In this document: piece after piece, positions 21,056 to 28,746 of the stretch
How the letters are laid out: each line of letters begins with the position of its first letter
Numbering within the stretch: the first letter of the stretch is position 1
Source of the DNA: CAYJAD01 sp964371225
GTDB lineage: Bacteria > Desulfobacterota > Desulfovibrionia > Desulfovibrionales > Desulfovibrionaceae
Length of the DNA stretch: 30,344 bases
Reading direction: 5' to 3'
Assembly (NCBI GenBank): GCA_964371225.1
Contig: CAYJNA010000017.1
Location: 1-30,344 of the forward strand
Translations under genes and position numbers: made by a program
The notes under the pieces: model-generated
The model's input: the letters and a program-made list of their open reading frames with translations, nothing else
What the model was told of the DNA's origin: nothing
The model's database searches: none

Positions 21056-23227
21056 TTATTTACGCAAATTTTCAGCTACAAGTTCTGAAATATGCGTGAC
21101 CTTAAGGCCTTGCTGTTCTTTTTCGGCGCCGCCGCGAATTTGCATGACGCAACCTGGGCAATCCACCACAAGGCGCGTAGCCCCTGTTTCTTTAGCATTG
21201 TTTAGCTTCATTTCCAAGAGATTTTTGGAAATGCCGGGGAACTTCATGGAGTAAGAACCACCAAAACCGCAGCAAACGTCTTCTTCTTTGCTAGGTACAT
21301 ATTCGGCAGCATTGTCAATGATGGCACGAGGCTCATCAGTGACGCCAAGGCCGCGGCAAAGGTGACAAGAAGCATGGTAGGTTACTTTTTCATCAGACTT
21401 ATTAAAGTCTTCAGCACGTAAGCCCAATTTATTGTGGACAAAAGAACTAAAGTCCATAACTTTGTCTACAAAGCTCATGCAACGAGTTTTGGTGCCAGCG
21501 TCCACAGGTGTGGCATTGCCCACAATGTCCATATAGGTGTGCTTTAAATGCGAAGCACAAGAGGCGCATAGGGTCACAATGGCGTCGTACTGATTAGAGT
21601 CAAAGGCCATAATGTTCTGTTTAGCTACAGATATGGAAGTTTTCCTTTGCCCCATCATTTCCAAGGGAAGGCCGCAACAACTTTGCCCCATGGGGAAGTC
21701 CACAGCCACGTTATGTTTATTGAAGATTTCCACAGCGGCTTTGAGCTGTTCAGGATAGATGAAATCTTGCGCACAACCAGCAAAAAGGGCTACCTTAAAA
21801 CGAGGTTGTGAAAGCTTAGGCTGAATTTTTTCAAATTGGTCACGGAAAGATTCTTTGGCTATGGCGGGCAAAGCTTTAAATTTTTGCTTTCCAAAGAAAA
21901 TATTGGGCAAATGGCGTTGGTATTCACTGCCGCCAGTGACAGGAAGCTGTGCGTATTTGGCAAATTTTAAAAGGCTGTGGAACATCTTACGATTCTTCAT
22001 CACAGCACTTAAAAGAGTAGCTTCCATGGGGGTGCCTTCCTCTTCGTTGAGGCGCACACGAATTTCACGAATAAGGCGTGGCAAATCAATACCGCCGGCG
22101 CAAATATTCTTACAAGCTTCGCAGTTGACACAGTTTTGTGCCAGTACTTTAGCTTTTTCTCTGCCGTGGAAGAAGTACGTAAGAATAAGCCCAATGGCGC
22201 CAATATAAATGTAACCCATGCGGTGCCCGCCCACAAGACGGTATACAGGACACACGTTGGCACAGGCACCACAGCGTACGCAGCGGAACACTTGAGAGAA
22301 AAGTTCATCCTTGGCAAGGGCGCTACGGCCATTGTCCAAAAGCACTATGTGCATTTCTTTCTTTTCTTCAGGGTTATCGGAGCCATTCCACTCACCGGGG
22401 CCTGTGAACCAAGTCACGTAAGTGGTGAGTAATTGCGCTGTGGCATTACGTGGCAAAATTTGTAAGGCATTCATGGCATCATCCAAGGTGGGGATGAGCT
22501 TATCAAGGCCGGCAATGGCCACATGCACACGGGGCAAGGTGGACACAAGACGGGCATTACCTTCGTTGGTACAGGTGGCAAAAGCGCCTGTTTCTACAAC
22601 GCAAAAGTTAGCGCCGGTGATACCCATGTCTGCGTCAATGAATTTGGAGCGTAATTCTTTACGAGCCACTTTCACCAAGTGATCCACGTCATGATCTTCT
22701 TTCTCACCAGTTACTTTAGAAAAATCGTCGGCAACTTCGTAACGGGAAAGGTGAATGGCGGGCATAACCATATGGGAAGGCCCTTCGCCACGTAATTGGA
22801 TGATATACTCACCAAGGTCAGTTTCATCTACAATAAAGTTTTCCGCTTCAAGGTGGGTATTGAGTTGGGTTTCTTCACTGGTCATGGATTTGGACTTAGC
22901 CACACGCTTCACATTGGCATTTTTAGCAATGCGCGCAATGATTTCATTGGCTTCGGTGGCGGTGGCGGCACGGTGTACCACAACGCCCTTGGCTTCAGCG
23001 TTTTTCTTAAACTCTTCATATAAGCTTTCAAGATTTTGCGCTGCATGGTCCTTAACACAAGCAATTTTTTCAATGATTTCCGGTGCGTTAATTTGCTTAA
23101 ACACATTTTCGCGGTTGGTTTTATACGCCACAGCAAAAGTGTCTAAGGTTTTACGCAAAAAGCTGTTATCTAAAGCTTCATCCAATTGCTGACCGTATTC
23201 ATTTAAGGTTTTGGGGGCATTATGCAT
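21056..23227 (-). CDS. LutB-LutA (LldF-LldE) fusion: iron-sulfur subunit of L-lactate dehydrogenase
   Basis: Non-flavin L-lactate oxidation subunit, 723 aa. The N-terminal LUD domain (about 60-300, as in LutB) is followed by two 4Fe-4S motifs: CVRCGACANVC (316-326) and CVNCEACKNIC (366-376). Two CCG domains, which form the separate LutA protein in Bacillus, complete it: FAGCAQDF with SCCGLP (482-520) and YHASCHLC with VCCGFGGSYS and CPGC (617-693). Such LutAB fusions occur at the Desulfovibrio lactate locus. The ATG overlaps the lutC stop by 8 bases (ATGCATAA), showing translational coupling; the LUD protein LutC is its partner. Electrons probably go to menaquinone or a membrane complex. All cysteine motifs look intact. 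Confidence 0.91.
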   Translation of the reverse strand: MHNAPKTLNEYGQQLDEALDNSFLRKTLDTFAVAYKTNRENVFKQINAPEIIEKIACVKDHAAQNLESLYEEFKKNAEAKGVVVHRAATATEANEIIARIAKNANVKRVAKSKSMTSEETQLNTHLEAENFIVDETDLGEYIIQLRGEGPSHMVMPAIHLSRYEVADDFSKVTGEKEDHDVDHLVKVARKELRSKFIDADMGITGANFCVVETGAFATCTNEGNARLVSTLPRVHVAIAGLDKLIPTLDDAMNALQILPRNATAQLLTTYVTWFTGPGEWNGSDNPEEKKEMHIVLLDNGRSALAKDELFSQVFRCVRCGACANVCPVYRLVGGHRMGYIYIGAIGLILTYFFHGREKAKVLAQNCVNCEACKNICAGGIDLPRLIREIRVRLNEEEGTPMEATLLSAVMKNRKMFHSLLKFAKYAQLPVTGGSEYQRHLPNIFFGKQKFKALPAIAKESFRDQFEKIQPKLSQPRFKVALFAGCAQDFIYPEQLKAAVEIFNKHNVAVDFPMGQSCCGLPLEMMGQRKTSISVAKQNIMAFDSNQYDAIVTLCASCASHLKHTYMDIVGNATPVDAGTKTRCMSFVDKVMDFSSFVHNKLGLRAEDFNKSDEKVTYHASCHLCRGLGVTDEPRAIIDNAAEYVPSKEEDVCCGFGGSYSMKFPGISKNLLEMKLNNAKETGATRLVVDCPGCVMQIRGGAEKEQQGLKVTHISELVAENLRK

Positions 23228-23855
23228 CGCCTTCGTCCTCCAAAATAATGATATGTTGCTCTAAGGGGCCGTGAACACCTACGGCAGGTACACGTTCAAT
23301 ATCTGCTGTACGGCTAGGGCCGGAAATAAAAGCAGAGTACGCGCCGGGCTTTTGCTGCATTTCGCGCAAAATGGGGGCTATATCAAAGAGCTCTGGGTAA
23401 ATGGTGGATTTTTTCACCATGAAAATGCATATTTCGCTCATCATGGTGGCAAGGCGTTTTTCTTCACTGTCTGAATTTACAAGGCAGGTTCCAGAAGCTG
23501 CCACAGCACATTCAGCAGTGCCAAAACCAACATCCACACCAGCGAGATATTTGCGTAAGCCTTTTTCAATGCACATATACCCTTTTTTTGCACAGGCTTT
23601 TTCTAACTTAGCATAGAGGGCAGGCTCAAGGCCGGGAGCTGTCACAATGCGATTTACGCGTGTGGGGATGCCATCGGCAGTGAGGGGGCCTTTTTCTGTG
23701 CCGGGTTCATCGGCAAGAATTTCGCAAGGCTTTTTACTTTCTGTTACTTGAAGCACATAGGCCAAAGCCTCGTCTTCATTTTTTACTGTGATAACTTTTG
23801 CTCCTACCACAGCGGCCTTGGTGCAAAAGGTCTCAAAAATCGTTTCTTGGTTCAT
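23220..23855 (-). CDS. lutC: LutC/LldG LUD-domain protein, L-lactate dehydrogenase subunit
   Basis: LUD-domain protein of 211 aa, the small subunit of the LutABC/LldEFG L-lactate oxidation complex that converts L-lactate to pyruvate. Visible LUD features are the middle TVKNEDEALAYVLQV region (about 23-37), VGFGTAECAVAASGTCLVNS (109-128) and the C-terminal FISGPSRTADIERVPAVGVHGP (175-196), which carries the family's conserved GPSxTADIE phosphate-loop-like motif. No cysteine cluster or membrane segment. GGGAG precedes the ATG by about 9 bases. The gene sits 19 bases after the Fe-S gene upstream and overlaps the LutB-LutA gene downstream, so it belongs firmly to one operon. Confidence 0.92.
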   Translation of the reverse strand: MNQETIFETFCTKAAVVGAKVITVKNEDEALAYVLQVTESKKPCEILADEPGTEKGPLTADGIPTRVNRIVTAPGLEPALYAKLEKACAKKGYMCIEKGLRKYLAGVDVGFGTAECAVAASGTCLVNSDSEEKRLATMMSEICIFMVKKSTIYPELFDIAPILREMQQKPGAYSAFISGPSRTADIERVPAVGVHGPLEQHIIILEDEGDA

Positions 23856-23874
23856 TTTTCTTAGCTCCCATGGT

Positions 23875-25173
23875 TTAGGAAAGGGACTCGGCGTACAGTT
23901 CTACGCAATGTTTTACTTTTACCGCATCACCCTGTTGTGAAAGCATATCTTCCAATTGCATCATACAAGCTGGACAACCTGTAGCCACCACTTGGGCGCC
24001 ACTGTCAACCACATTTTGGCGTTTACGCTGACCAATTTTTGAAGAAAATTCATAATGGAAAAGGTTAAAGGAGCCACCACAGCCGCAGCAGCGATCGGCT
24101 TCATTCATTTCCACAAGACTATATTGAGGATTAAGTTGCGCCACCATGCGAGGCTCTGCACTTACTCCTAAAGATTTTTTTAAGTGACAGGGGTCATGAT
24201 AGGTGACTTTGGTAACTTTATCTGGTGTAGCGTTGCCTTCAAGCTTTATACCGAGCACGTTCACAAGAAAGGCGCTGATGTCCATGGCTTTGGGGGCAAT
24301 TTCTGCTACCAATTGTCTTTCCTTGGGTTCCATACGCGGGGCATAGCGCGGCCAGTATTCTTCAATGGTAGCTGTGCAAGACCCGCAAGGAGTGATGAGA
24401 TAGTCAAAATCTTCCTTGGCAAGTTTAGTAAGATTTGCTTTAGTTTGCGCTATCATACCGGTAATATCACCGGAGGTGATGGCAGGAATACCACAGCAAG
24501 TAAGCCCTTTAGGCATATAAATACCCACGCCGTGATGATGTAATACCTTCAGACAAGCTTCGCTCATGTCGGTATACATTTTATCCCCAAGACAGCCGGG
24601 GAAGAAGGCTACTTTAATTTTGCTTTTACCTGCAGGGGTATTGATTTGCCCTTGAGTTACATGCAAAGGCTTTTTGGCTAAAGCACGTATATAGCGTGAA
24701 CCAATAACTTTATCTAGCAAGGGGGCACGGCTTGTTTTTTGCGTATTGAAGGTTTGGCGGAACAGTAAGGGTTGGCAAGGAGCGCCCATACGCATGGCCA
24801 AGTTGAAAATGGTGGGTTGTGCTAAAAGAGTACGGAAAATAATCTTTTTTAAAGGATGTAAACCCACATAAGCAAACACGATTTCGCGCGCTTCGAGGAA
24901 AACATCAATGATTTTCACACCGGAAGGGCAGGCCGCCTGACAGGAACCGCACAAAAGACAGCGTCCTAATTTGTCGGCCACAGCTTCAGGGTCTTCAATG
25001 AGCCTGTGAGCCAAATTATCTACCAAGGCCAATTTGCCACGTGCCACGTCGGCTTCCATCATGGACGCGCCAAAAGTGGGGCAAACCGCTTGGCAAAGAC
25101 CACATTTCATGCAAGCAATAATGCGGTCATCAAGATCCATAAGCTGATCAGCTAAGCGTTGTAAATCAGTCAC
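23875..25173 (-). CDS. Iron-sulfur (GlpC/GlcF-like) subunit of D-lactate dehydrogenase
   Basis: Electron-transfer partner of the FAD subunit encoded just upstream, 432 aa. Two 4Fe-4S motifs lie near the N-terminus: CMKCGLCQAVC (21-31) and CLLCGSCQAAC (72-82). Two CCG domains follow: FPGCLGDKMY with TCCGIP (191-230), and YHDPCHLKKSLG with RCCGCGGSFN and CPAC (325-403). This matches GlcF/GlpC-type proteins and the Fe-S partner of the Desulfovibrio D-lactate dehydrogenase. The start is GTG at 25173 with AAGGGG seven bases upstream, 17 bases after the previous stop. No membrane segment, so it is membrane-associated at most through partners. Glycolate oxidation is an alternative role, but the permease and L-lactate genes next to it favour lactate. 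Confidence 0.9.
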   Translation of the reverse strand: MTDLQRLADQLMDLDDRIIACMKCGLCQAVCPTFGASMMEADVARGKLALVDNLAHRLIEDPEAVADKLGRCLLCGSCQAACPSGVKIIDVFLEAREIVFAYVGLHPLKKIIFRTLLAQPTIFNLAMRMGAPCQPLLFRQTFNTQKTSRAPLLDKVIGSRYIRALAKKPLHVTQGQINTPAGKSKIKVAFFPGCLGDKMYTDMSEACLKVLHHHGVGIYMPKGLTCCGIPAITSGDITGMIAQTKANLTKLAKEDFDYLITPCGSCTATIEEYWPRYAPRMEPKERQLVAEIAPKAMDISAFLVNVLGIKLEGNATPDKVTKVTYHDPCHLKKSLGVSAEPRMVAQLNPQYSLVEMNEADRCCGCGGSFNLFHYEFSSKIGQRKRQNVVDSGAQVVATGCPACMMQLEDMLSQQGDAVKVKHCVELYAESLS

Positions 25174-25190
25174 AATAGTTCCCCTTTCCC

Positions 25191-26576
25191 TTAGATGCTT
25201 ACAAGCTTAGTGGGATTGAGTAAGCCTTTGGGATCCAAAGCTTTACGCAATCGACGGGAGAACATGATGGTACCCTTGGATGTTTCTTTCTCAAGCCATT
25301 TTGCTTTGGCTGTGCCAATGCCATGTTCGCCGGAAAGGGTGCCACCAAGGCCTAGGGCTACATCAAAAATTTCGTCTACGGCTGCTTCTACGCGATGGAA
25401 CTCTTGCACATCACGCTTGTCACATAAAATGGTGGGGTGCAAGTTACCGTCACCGGCATGGCCAAATGTGCCAATTTCTAATTTATATTTAGCAGCAATG
25501 CGGTCAAGTTCTTGCATCATGGCAGGAATTTTGGAGCGGGGTACAGTGGCGTCTTCTAAAACAGTTGTAGGTTTACAACGAGCTAATACGGGGAGAGCCA
25601 TACGGCGCGCTTCCCAAAGCTTGGTTTTTTCAGCTGCGTCTTTAGCCACATGAATCTCAGCAGCCTTACATTTTTTAAGTACTTTTTCCACTGCCGCGGC
25701 TTCGTCTGCCACTTGAGCGGGGTGGCCGTCCACTTCAATGAGAAGAATGGCAGCCGCGTCACGGGGAAGACCAGCTTTGGTATAGTCATCCACGCGTACA
25801 ATGGTGTTATTGTCAAGAAATTCCAAAGTACAGGGCACCACGTGCGCAGCAATAATACCAGCTACAGCTTCAGCGGCGTCATGCATGGAGTTAAATACAG
25901 CCATGAGCGCTTTGCTGGCTTTGGGCGGGGGTACAAGCTTCATGATGGCTTGAGAAATAACACCTAAAGTACCTTCAGATTGGATCATGAGGCCGGCAAG
26001 ATTGTAACCGGTAACACATTTTACTGTGCGAGAACCAGAAGTTACGCGCTCACCTGTGGCATCAAAAAAGTCAAGACCCATGAGGTAATCCTTGGTTACG
26101 CCGTATTTAAGACCGCGTAAACCACCGGCATTTTCAGCAATATTTCCGCCCATGGTGGAAACGGCTTGTGAGCCTGGATCTGGAGGATAGAAAAGACCAG
26201 CTTTGGCCACTTCAGCAGCAAAATGTGCTGTAACTACGCCAGGTTCTACAATGGCGTAAAGATCTTCGCGGTTAATTTCGATAATTTTTGTTAAGGCATT
26301 GGTGAGGATAACCACATTTTCAGGGCTATCGGGAATGGTACCGCCGGAAAGGTTAGTACCAGCGCCACGTACGGTCATGGGAATGCCATGGTCATAAAGT
26401 TTTTTTACTGTGGCGCCAAGAGCTTCCACACTGGTAGGGCGTACTACCAATGAGGGAACTATTTGTTGTAATACGGCAGAGTCATAAGCATAGCTTTGTC
26501 TGTCGGCTTCGGAAGAAAAAACGTTTTCTTTACCCAGTAGGGTTTCAAAATCGTTGGTGAGCGCTTGATTAGACAT
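25191..26576 (-). CDS. FAD-linked D-lactate dehydrogenase (GlcD family)
   Basis: Flavoprotein that oxidises D-lactate to pyruvate, 461 aa. It has a PCMH-type FAD-binding domain (about 38-215) with RGAGTNLSGGTIPD (70-83), PPDPGSQAVSTMGGNIAENAGG (131-152) and GYNLAGLMIQSEGTLGVI (190-207). The C-terminal FAD-oxidase domain carries FGHAGDGNLHP (371-381) and GGTLSGEHGIGTAK (411-424), the substrate and metal-site histidine motifs of GlcD/Dld enzymes. The start at 26576 was chosen over the in-frame ATG at 26588 because GGAGG lies 5 bases before it. It is the first gene of the lactate block, about 60 bases from a consensus -35/-10 pair. Glycolate is a known alternative substrate of this family. Confidence 0.91.
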   Translation of the reverse strand: MSNQALTNDFETLLGKENVFSSEADRQSYAYDSAVLQQIVPSLVVRPTSVEALGATVKKLYDHGIPMTVRGAGTNLSGGTIPDSPENVVILTNALTKIIEINREDLYAIVEPGVVTAHFAAEVAKAGLFYPPDPGSQAVSTMGGNIAENAGGLRGLKYGVTKDYLMGLDFFDATGERVTSGSRTVKCVTGYNLAGLMIQSEGTLGVISQAIMKLVPPPKASKALMAVFNSMHDAAEAVAGIIAAHVVPCTLEFLDNNTIVRVDDYTKAGLPRDAAAILLIEVDGHPAQVADEAAAVEKVLKKCKAAEIHVAKDAAEKTKLWEARRMALPVLARCKPTTVLEDATVPRSKIPAMMQELDRIAAKYKLEIGTFGHAGDGNLHPTILCDKRDVQEFHRVEAAVDEIFDVALGLGGTLSGEHGIGTAKAKWLEKETSKGTIMFSRRLRKALDPKGLLNPTKLVSI

Positions 26577-26644
26577 TGGGTCCTCCATGCGTAAAAAGGC
26601 ACAAAGTGGTATATTTACGCGTATGTATATGTTTATAAGTAGGA

Positions 26645-26674
26645 ATTAGTACTAAAAAACCATGCTTTTGTCAA
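26645..26674 (-). promoter_or_regulatory. Promoter of the lactate operon
   Basis: Minus strand TTGACA (26674-26669; perfect -35), 18-base spacer, ACTAAT (26650-26645; four of six). The -35 box sits in the loop of the terminator at 26654-26688 and the spacer covers its 3' arm and T run. Leader of roughly 60 bases to the first gene. I looked for a sigma-54 element here and saw none. Confidence 0.6.
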
Positions 26675-26688
26675 TATAAAGCATGGTT
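26654..26688 (-). terminator. Terminator of the GT2/EVE unit, overlapping the lactate promoter
   Basis: Minus strand AACCATGCTTT (26688-26678), 9-nt loop, AAAGCATGGTT (26668-26658), then T to 26654. It is an 11-bp perfect stem with a T run, 56 bases past the EVE gene stop. Confidence 0.85.
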
Positions 26689-26743
26689 CAAAGGGGTAAA
26701 GTGCAGAAAAATGTACCCAAAAGAAGTTTTTTATGTTGTTATT

Positions 26744-27202
26744 TTACTTTTTTGTCATAGAAAGAATATGTGCAAAAGCTTCAGAGCTAACTTCTTGTAC
26801 AGAAAGACGACTGCCTTTTTTCATAAGTTCCATACCAGCTAATTCAGGTTCTTGGCGTAAATCCGCACGCGTTACAGGGGGTGTGAAGCTTTGTACAAAG
26901 CGCACGTCTACCATATCCCATAAGGGATGGTCTGGGGTAGAGCGTGGGTCAAAATGATCATCGCCTTCTTTCCATGCTGTATGGTCGGGATAGGCTTCAC
27001 GCACTATTTCCACAATACCTGTAATTTCAGGGTTTTTTCCACTATGATAAAAGAAACCCTTATCTCCAAGCTTCATGGCGCGCATAAAATTACGAGCTTG
27101 GTAATTACGTACACCGTCCCATGAGCTGGTTTGCTCTGGGCTATCTTGTAAATCTTGCCAAGAAAAACACTCTCTTTCACTTTTAAAAAGCCAATATTTC
27201 AT
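26744..27202 (-). CDS. EVE-domain protein (THYN1-like)
   Basis: Single EVE domain of 152 aa, a PUA/YTH-related fold thought to bind modified bases in DNA or RNA. Family features are the opening MKYWLFKSE, WDGVRNYQARNFMRAMKLGD (28-47) and FFYHSGKNPEITGIVEIVREAYPD (50-73). These match the stand-alone bacterial and THYN1 type rather than EVE domains fused to restriction enzymes. No signal peptide. It starts 1 base after the glycosyltransferase stop, with GAAGG about 8 bases upstream inside that gene, so the two are coupled. No methylase or restriction gene lies nearby. Its actual ligand is unknown. Confidence 0.9.
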   Translation of the reverse strand: MKYWLFKSERECFSWQDLQDSPEQTSSWDGVRNYQARNFMRAMKLGDKGFFYHSGKNPEITGIVEIVREAYPDHTAWKEGDDHFDPRSTPDHPLWDMVDVRFVQSFTPPVTRADLRQEPELAGMELMKKGSRLSVQEVSSEAFAHILSMTKK

Positions 27203-27203
27203 T

Positions 27204-28457
27204 TTACATACCTTCGTGGTCTTTATTATATTTTTGAATCCAAGTATTTAGTAATGTTTCTAAGCTACTATCCTTGTTTTGTTCTGCCCATGTTTTTATA
27301 TGCTGTGCTTTTTTTATCAATGCTTCTTTGTTTTTAACTTTATTCATAATGTCTTTTAAACAATGTCTGGCTTGCGCCACAATGGCTGCCTCATCGATGT
27401 TGGCAGCACAAAAAGCTAAACTGGCATAGTGAGCTGTGAGTGGTGCCAGTTGTGCCAATTGCAAGTGTAAGCTAAGGGCTTTATCCCAAGCGCGTTCTTT
27501 CTCCCAATATTTAGCTAAGATAGCATAACCGTTAAGCCAATAGGGGGTATGATTAAGCTTCTTTTGACAAAGCTCTGCATCAAAATCGGTGGTGAATGCT
27601 TCCGTTAAGGCTAGATCATCACTCAAAGGCAGATCATAATAAAGTTCCAAATCTGGACTGAGCCGCGCTTGTAAGTTTGCCTCTAAAGCCACTGTATGTT
27701 GGTCTGGTACAAATGATGCGGAACATCGCTGCCCCAATAATGCAGCATTATGGCTATCAAAATCAAAACGTCCTGGTGTTTGGCTAGTAAGGTGATAAAT
27801 AAGACTTTCGTGAACAACTGTGAGTAAATACCCTTTTTCACGTAATTGACAGCATAAATCTAAATCTTCATAACCATTGATATATTCTTCATGGAAGCCG
27901 CCACATTCCCAAAATACATGGGCGGGAATAAGTACGGCTGCTCCGGTGATGGCTTGCCAAAAGCGCTGTTTTAACGATTGCACATAAGTAACATCAATAA
28001 ATTGGTGTGCGTGTACCAGCTCTAAGGCAGGGCTGAAGCATATGCCTGCATGTTGCACTTTGCCGTTCTCATAGGCAAGTAAAGGGCCTACCGCGCCCAG
28101 TTTAGGATTATTTTCTAAAGCTTGCGTTAAGGGGAGAAGGCAATTTTCTGTAAGAAGTGTGTCATTATTAAGGAAAAAGAAAAAAGGCGTCTTGGCGGCA
28201 CGTGCTCCTGCATTGCATGCTTTGGCAAAACCAAGATTTTCCGGCATGGTTATAACACGTCCCATGCTGCCAAAAAGTGCTTGTAGCGTAGGAGCCAGCT
28301 CTGTACTGGTGGCATCGGTGGAGTTATTATCAACCACAATAATTTCTAGGGAATCGAGTAAAATGTCTTGAGAACATGCTTTAGCAATGCTTTCAAGGCA
28401 AGCTTTTGTTACTTCCCAAAGATTCCAGACAGGGATAATGATAGAAATTTGTGACAT
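27204..28457 (-). CDS. Family 2 glycosyltransferase with C-terminal helical-repeat region
   Basis: GT-A fold enzyme that transfers a sugar from a nucleotide sugar, 417 aa from the ATG at 28457 (GGAG upstream; an earlier in-frame ATG at 28520 lacks a site). The catalytic domain spans about 1-235: SIIIPVWNLWEVTKACLESI (5-24), VVDNNSTDAT (41-50), the metal-binding LNNDT (96-100), GAAVLIPAHVF (172-182), and the acceptor/base motif INGYEDLDLCCQLREKGY (193-210) with a following HESLIYH. This is the rhamnosyltransferase/WcaA-like branch. Residues about 300-417 look like TPR-type helices (AWDKALSLHLQLAQLAPLTAHYASLAF). The acceptor (LPS, flagellin or other glycan) cannot be told. It is co-transcribed with the EVE gene and divergent from a second glycosyltransferase. 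Confidence 0.88.
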   Translation of the reverse strand: MSQISIIIPVWNLWEVTKACLESIAKACSQDILLDSLEIIVVDNNSTDATSTELAPTLQALFGSMGRVITMPENLGFAKACNAGARAAKTPFFFFLNNDTLLTENCLLPLTQALENNPKLGAVGPLLAYENGKVQHAGICFSPALELVHAHQFIDVTYVQSLKQRFWQAITGAAVLIPAHVFWECGGFHEEYINGYEDLDLCCQLREKGYLLTVVHESLIYHLTSQTPGRFDFDSHNAALLGQRCSASFVPDQHTVALEANLQARLSPDLELYYDLPLSDDLALTEAFTTDFDAELCQKKLNHTPYWLNGYAILAKYWEKERAWDKALSLHLQLAQLAPLTAHYASLAFCAANIDEAAIVAQARHCLKDIMNKVKNKEALIKKAQHIKTWAEQNKDSSLETLLNTWIQKYNKDHEGM

Positions 28458-28746
28458 CTTTTCTCCTATATTTTTCCTATTGCTGTCATAATGTCTATGC
28501 AGCACTCTAGCCTCTTGCAATTTAAAGTAAGTTATGAAAAATTAAAAGGTGCTTTTTAAGTATATTGGCAGATTTTGTGGAAAAATCTTCTGTTATTCAA
28601 GTAAAAATAATGAAACAGTACGTATGTATCTCTTCAATATTATAGTTAAATTTGCATAAAGAAGAAAATAGTTACAAGAGAAGTGAATTTGCTTAAGAAT
28701 ATGACCCAAGGCTCAAACACATAACATTTTGTTGGGAGAACACTTC

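Noticed and set aside
26589..26700. Sigma-54 promoter (TGGCAC-N5-TTGC) for the lactate operon
   Set aside because: No match to GG-N10-GC spacing with suitable boxes on the minus strand; a sigma-70 type pair is much better.
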